64,000 bases of DNA from the NCBI RefSeq assembly GCF_037975245.1, contig NC_092572.1, forward strand, positions 21,378,489 to 21,442,488. Reading direction: 5' to 3'. This DNA comes from Apostichopus japonicus. Taxonomy: Eukaryota; Echinodermata; Holothuroidea; Aspidochirotida; Stichopodidae. Below, one piece after another: positions 63,921 through 64,000 of this stretch. Position 1 is the first letter of the stretch, and every line of letters starts with the position of its first letter. The position numbers and the translations under genes were made by a program. A model generated the notes under the pieces. It had not been told where the DNA came from. It was given only the letters and a program-made list of their open reading frames with translations, and made no database searches.

Positions 63921-64000
63921 AAGTCTGTTCAAAGTATCTCTTTCGAGATCCGGCTTTAGGAATCACAAATGATTTCGAGTTGGTTAGAATCATGTAGCAT
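63921..64000 (+). repeat. Dispersed repeat segment shared with 24003-24066
   Basis: aagtctgttcaaagtatctc through atgatttcgagttg matches the inverse of 24003-24066 with few differences. The element continues beyond the window. Confidence 0.85.

Overview
The window is nuclear DNA from an AT-rich, intron-rich animal. Exons are short, splice sites are canonical GT-AG, and TA, TAA and CA microsatellites, G-tract-rich hAT-like repeats and tRNA-headed SINE-like repeats are common. I infer a marine invertebrate deuterostome, most likely an echinoderm and possibly a sea cucumber. That rests on repeat style and receptor-family style, not on a marker gene, so it is a moderate guess.

Layout. (1) 1-6.2 kb holds diverged repeats and a U2-snRNA-like element (about 3.15-3.33 kb, minus strand). 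(2) 6.25-19.10 kb is PEX19, the peroxisomal membrane-protein import receptor, on the minus strand. I assembled eight exons with consistent phase, giving 346 codons and ending in a CaaX box (CNIM). Its introns carry a 1.4-kb minisatellite, a hAT-type MITE, a tRNA-headed SINE and a decayed 2.8-kb DNA transposon with inverted ends and a motif repeated eight times. (3) 19.3-24.4 kb is repeat-rich: a 1.25-kb hAT-like element with a perfect 8-bp target duplication, a non-LTR reverse-transcriptase fragment interrupted by another hAT-like element, and two copies of one SINE-like repeat set in long TA tracts.

(4) 24.57-35.03 kb (minus) and 46.28-61.41 kb (plus) are two divergently transcribed paralogous receptor genes. 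Both encode a signal peptide, four Ig-like domains and a transmembrane helix, all joined by phase-1 introns. The plus-strand gene assembles without a break into 15 exons and 820 residues and ends in a receptor-tyrosine-kinase-like domain. That domain has lost the VAIK lysine, the HRD catalytic aspartate (it reads HPG) and the DFG glycine (it reads DFC), so it should be a pseudokinase. The minus-strand gene has no kinase domain. It has a short tail, duplicated signal-peptide exons, a second candidate membrane exon, two phase-compatible alternative cytoplasmic exons, and an optional exon that creates an ITIM-like SGYALL motif and changes the terminal reading frame. Between the two genes, at 37.03-41.69 kb, lies an inverted, decayed duplicate of the kinase C-lobe end of the plus-strand gene. 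I regard this inverted receptor cluster as the most interesting coding content.

(5) At 63.27-63.92 kb, near the right edge, is a tandem repeat of 333 bp per unit. Each unit has a tRNA-like Pol III promoter followed by a type I hammerhead-ribozyme-like fold, so it resembles a retrozyme or a ribozyme-bearing SINE. Each ribozyme copy has one core substitution.

All exon structures come from reading splice sites and phase by eye. No transcript, alignment or database search was available.
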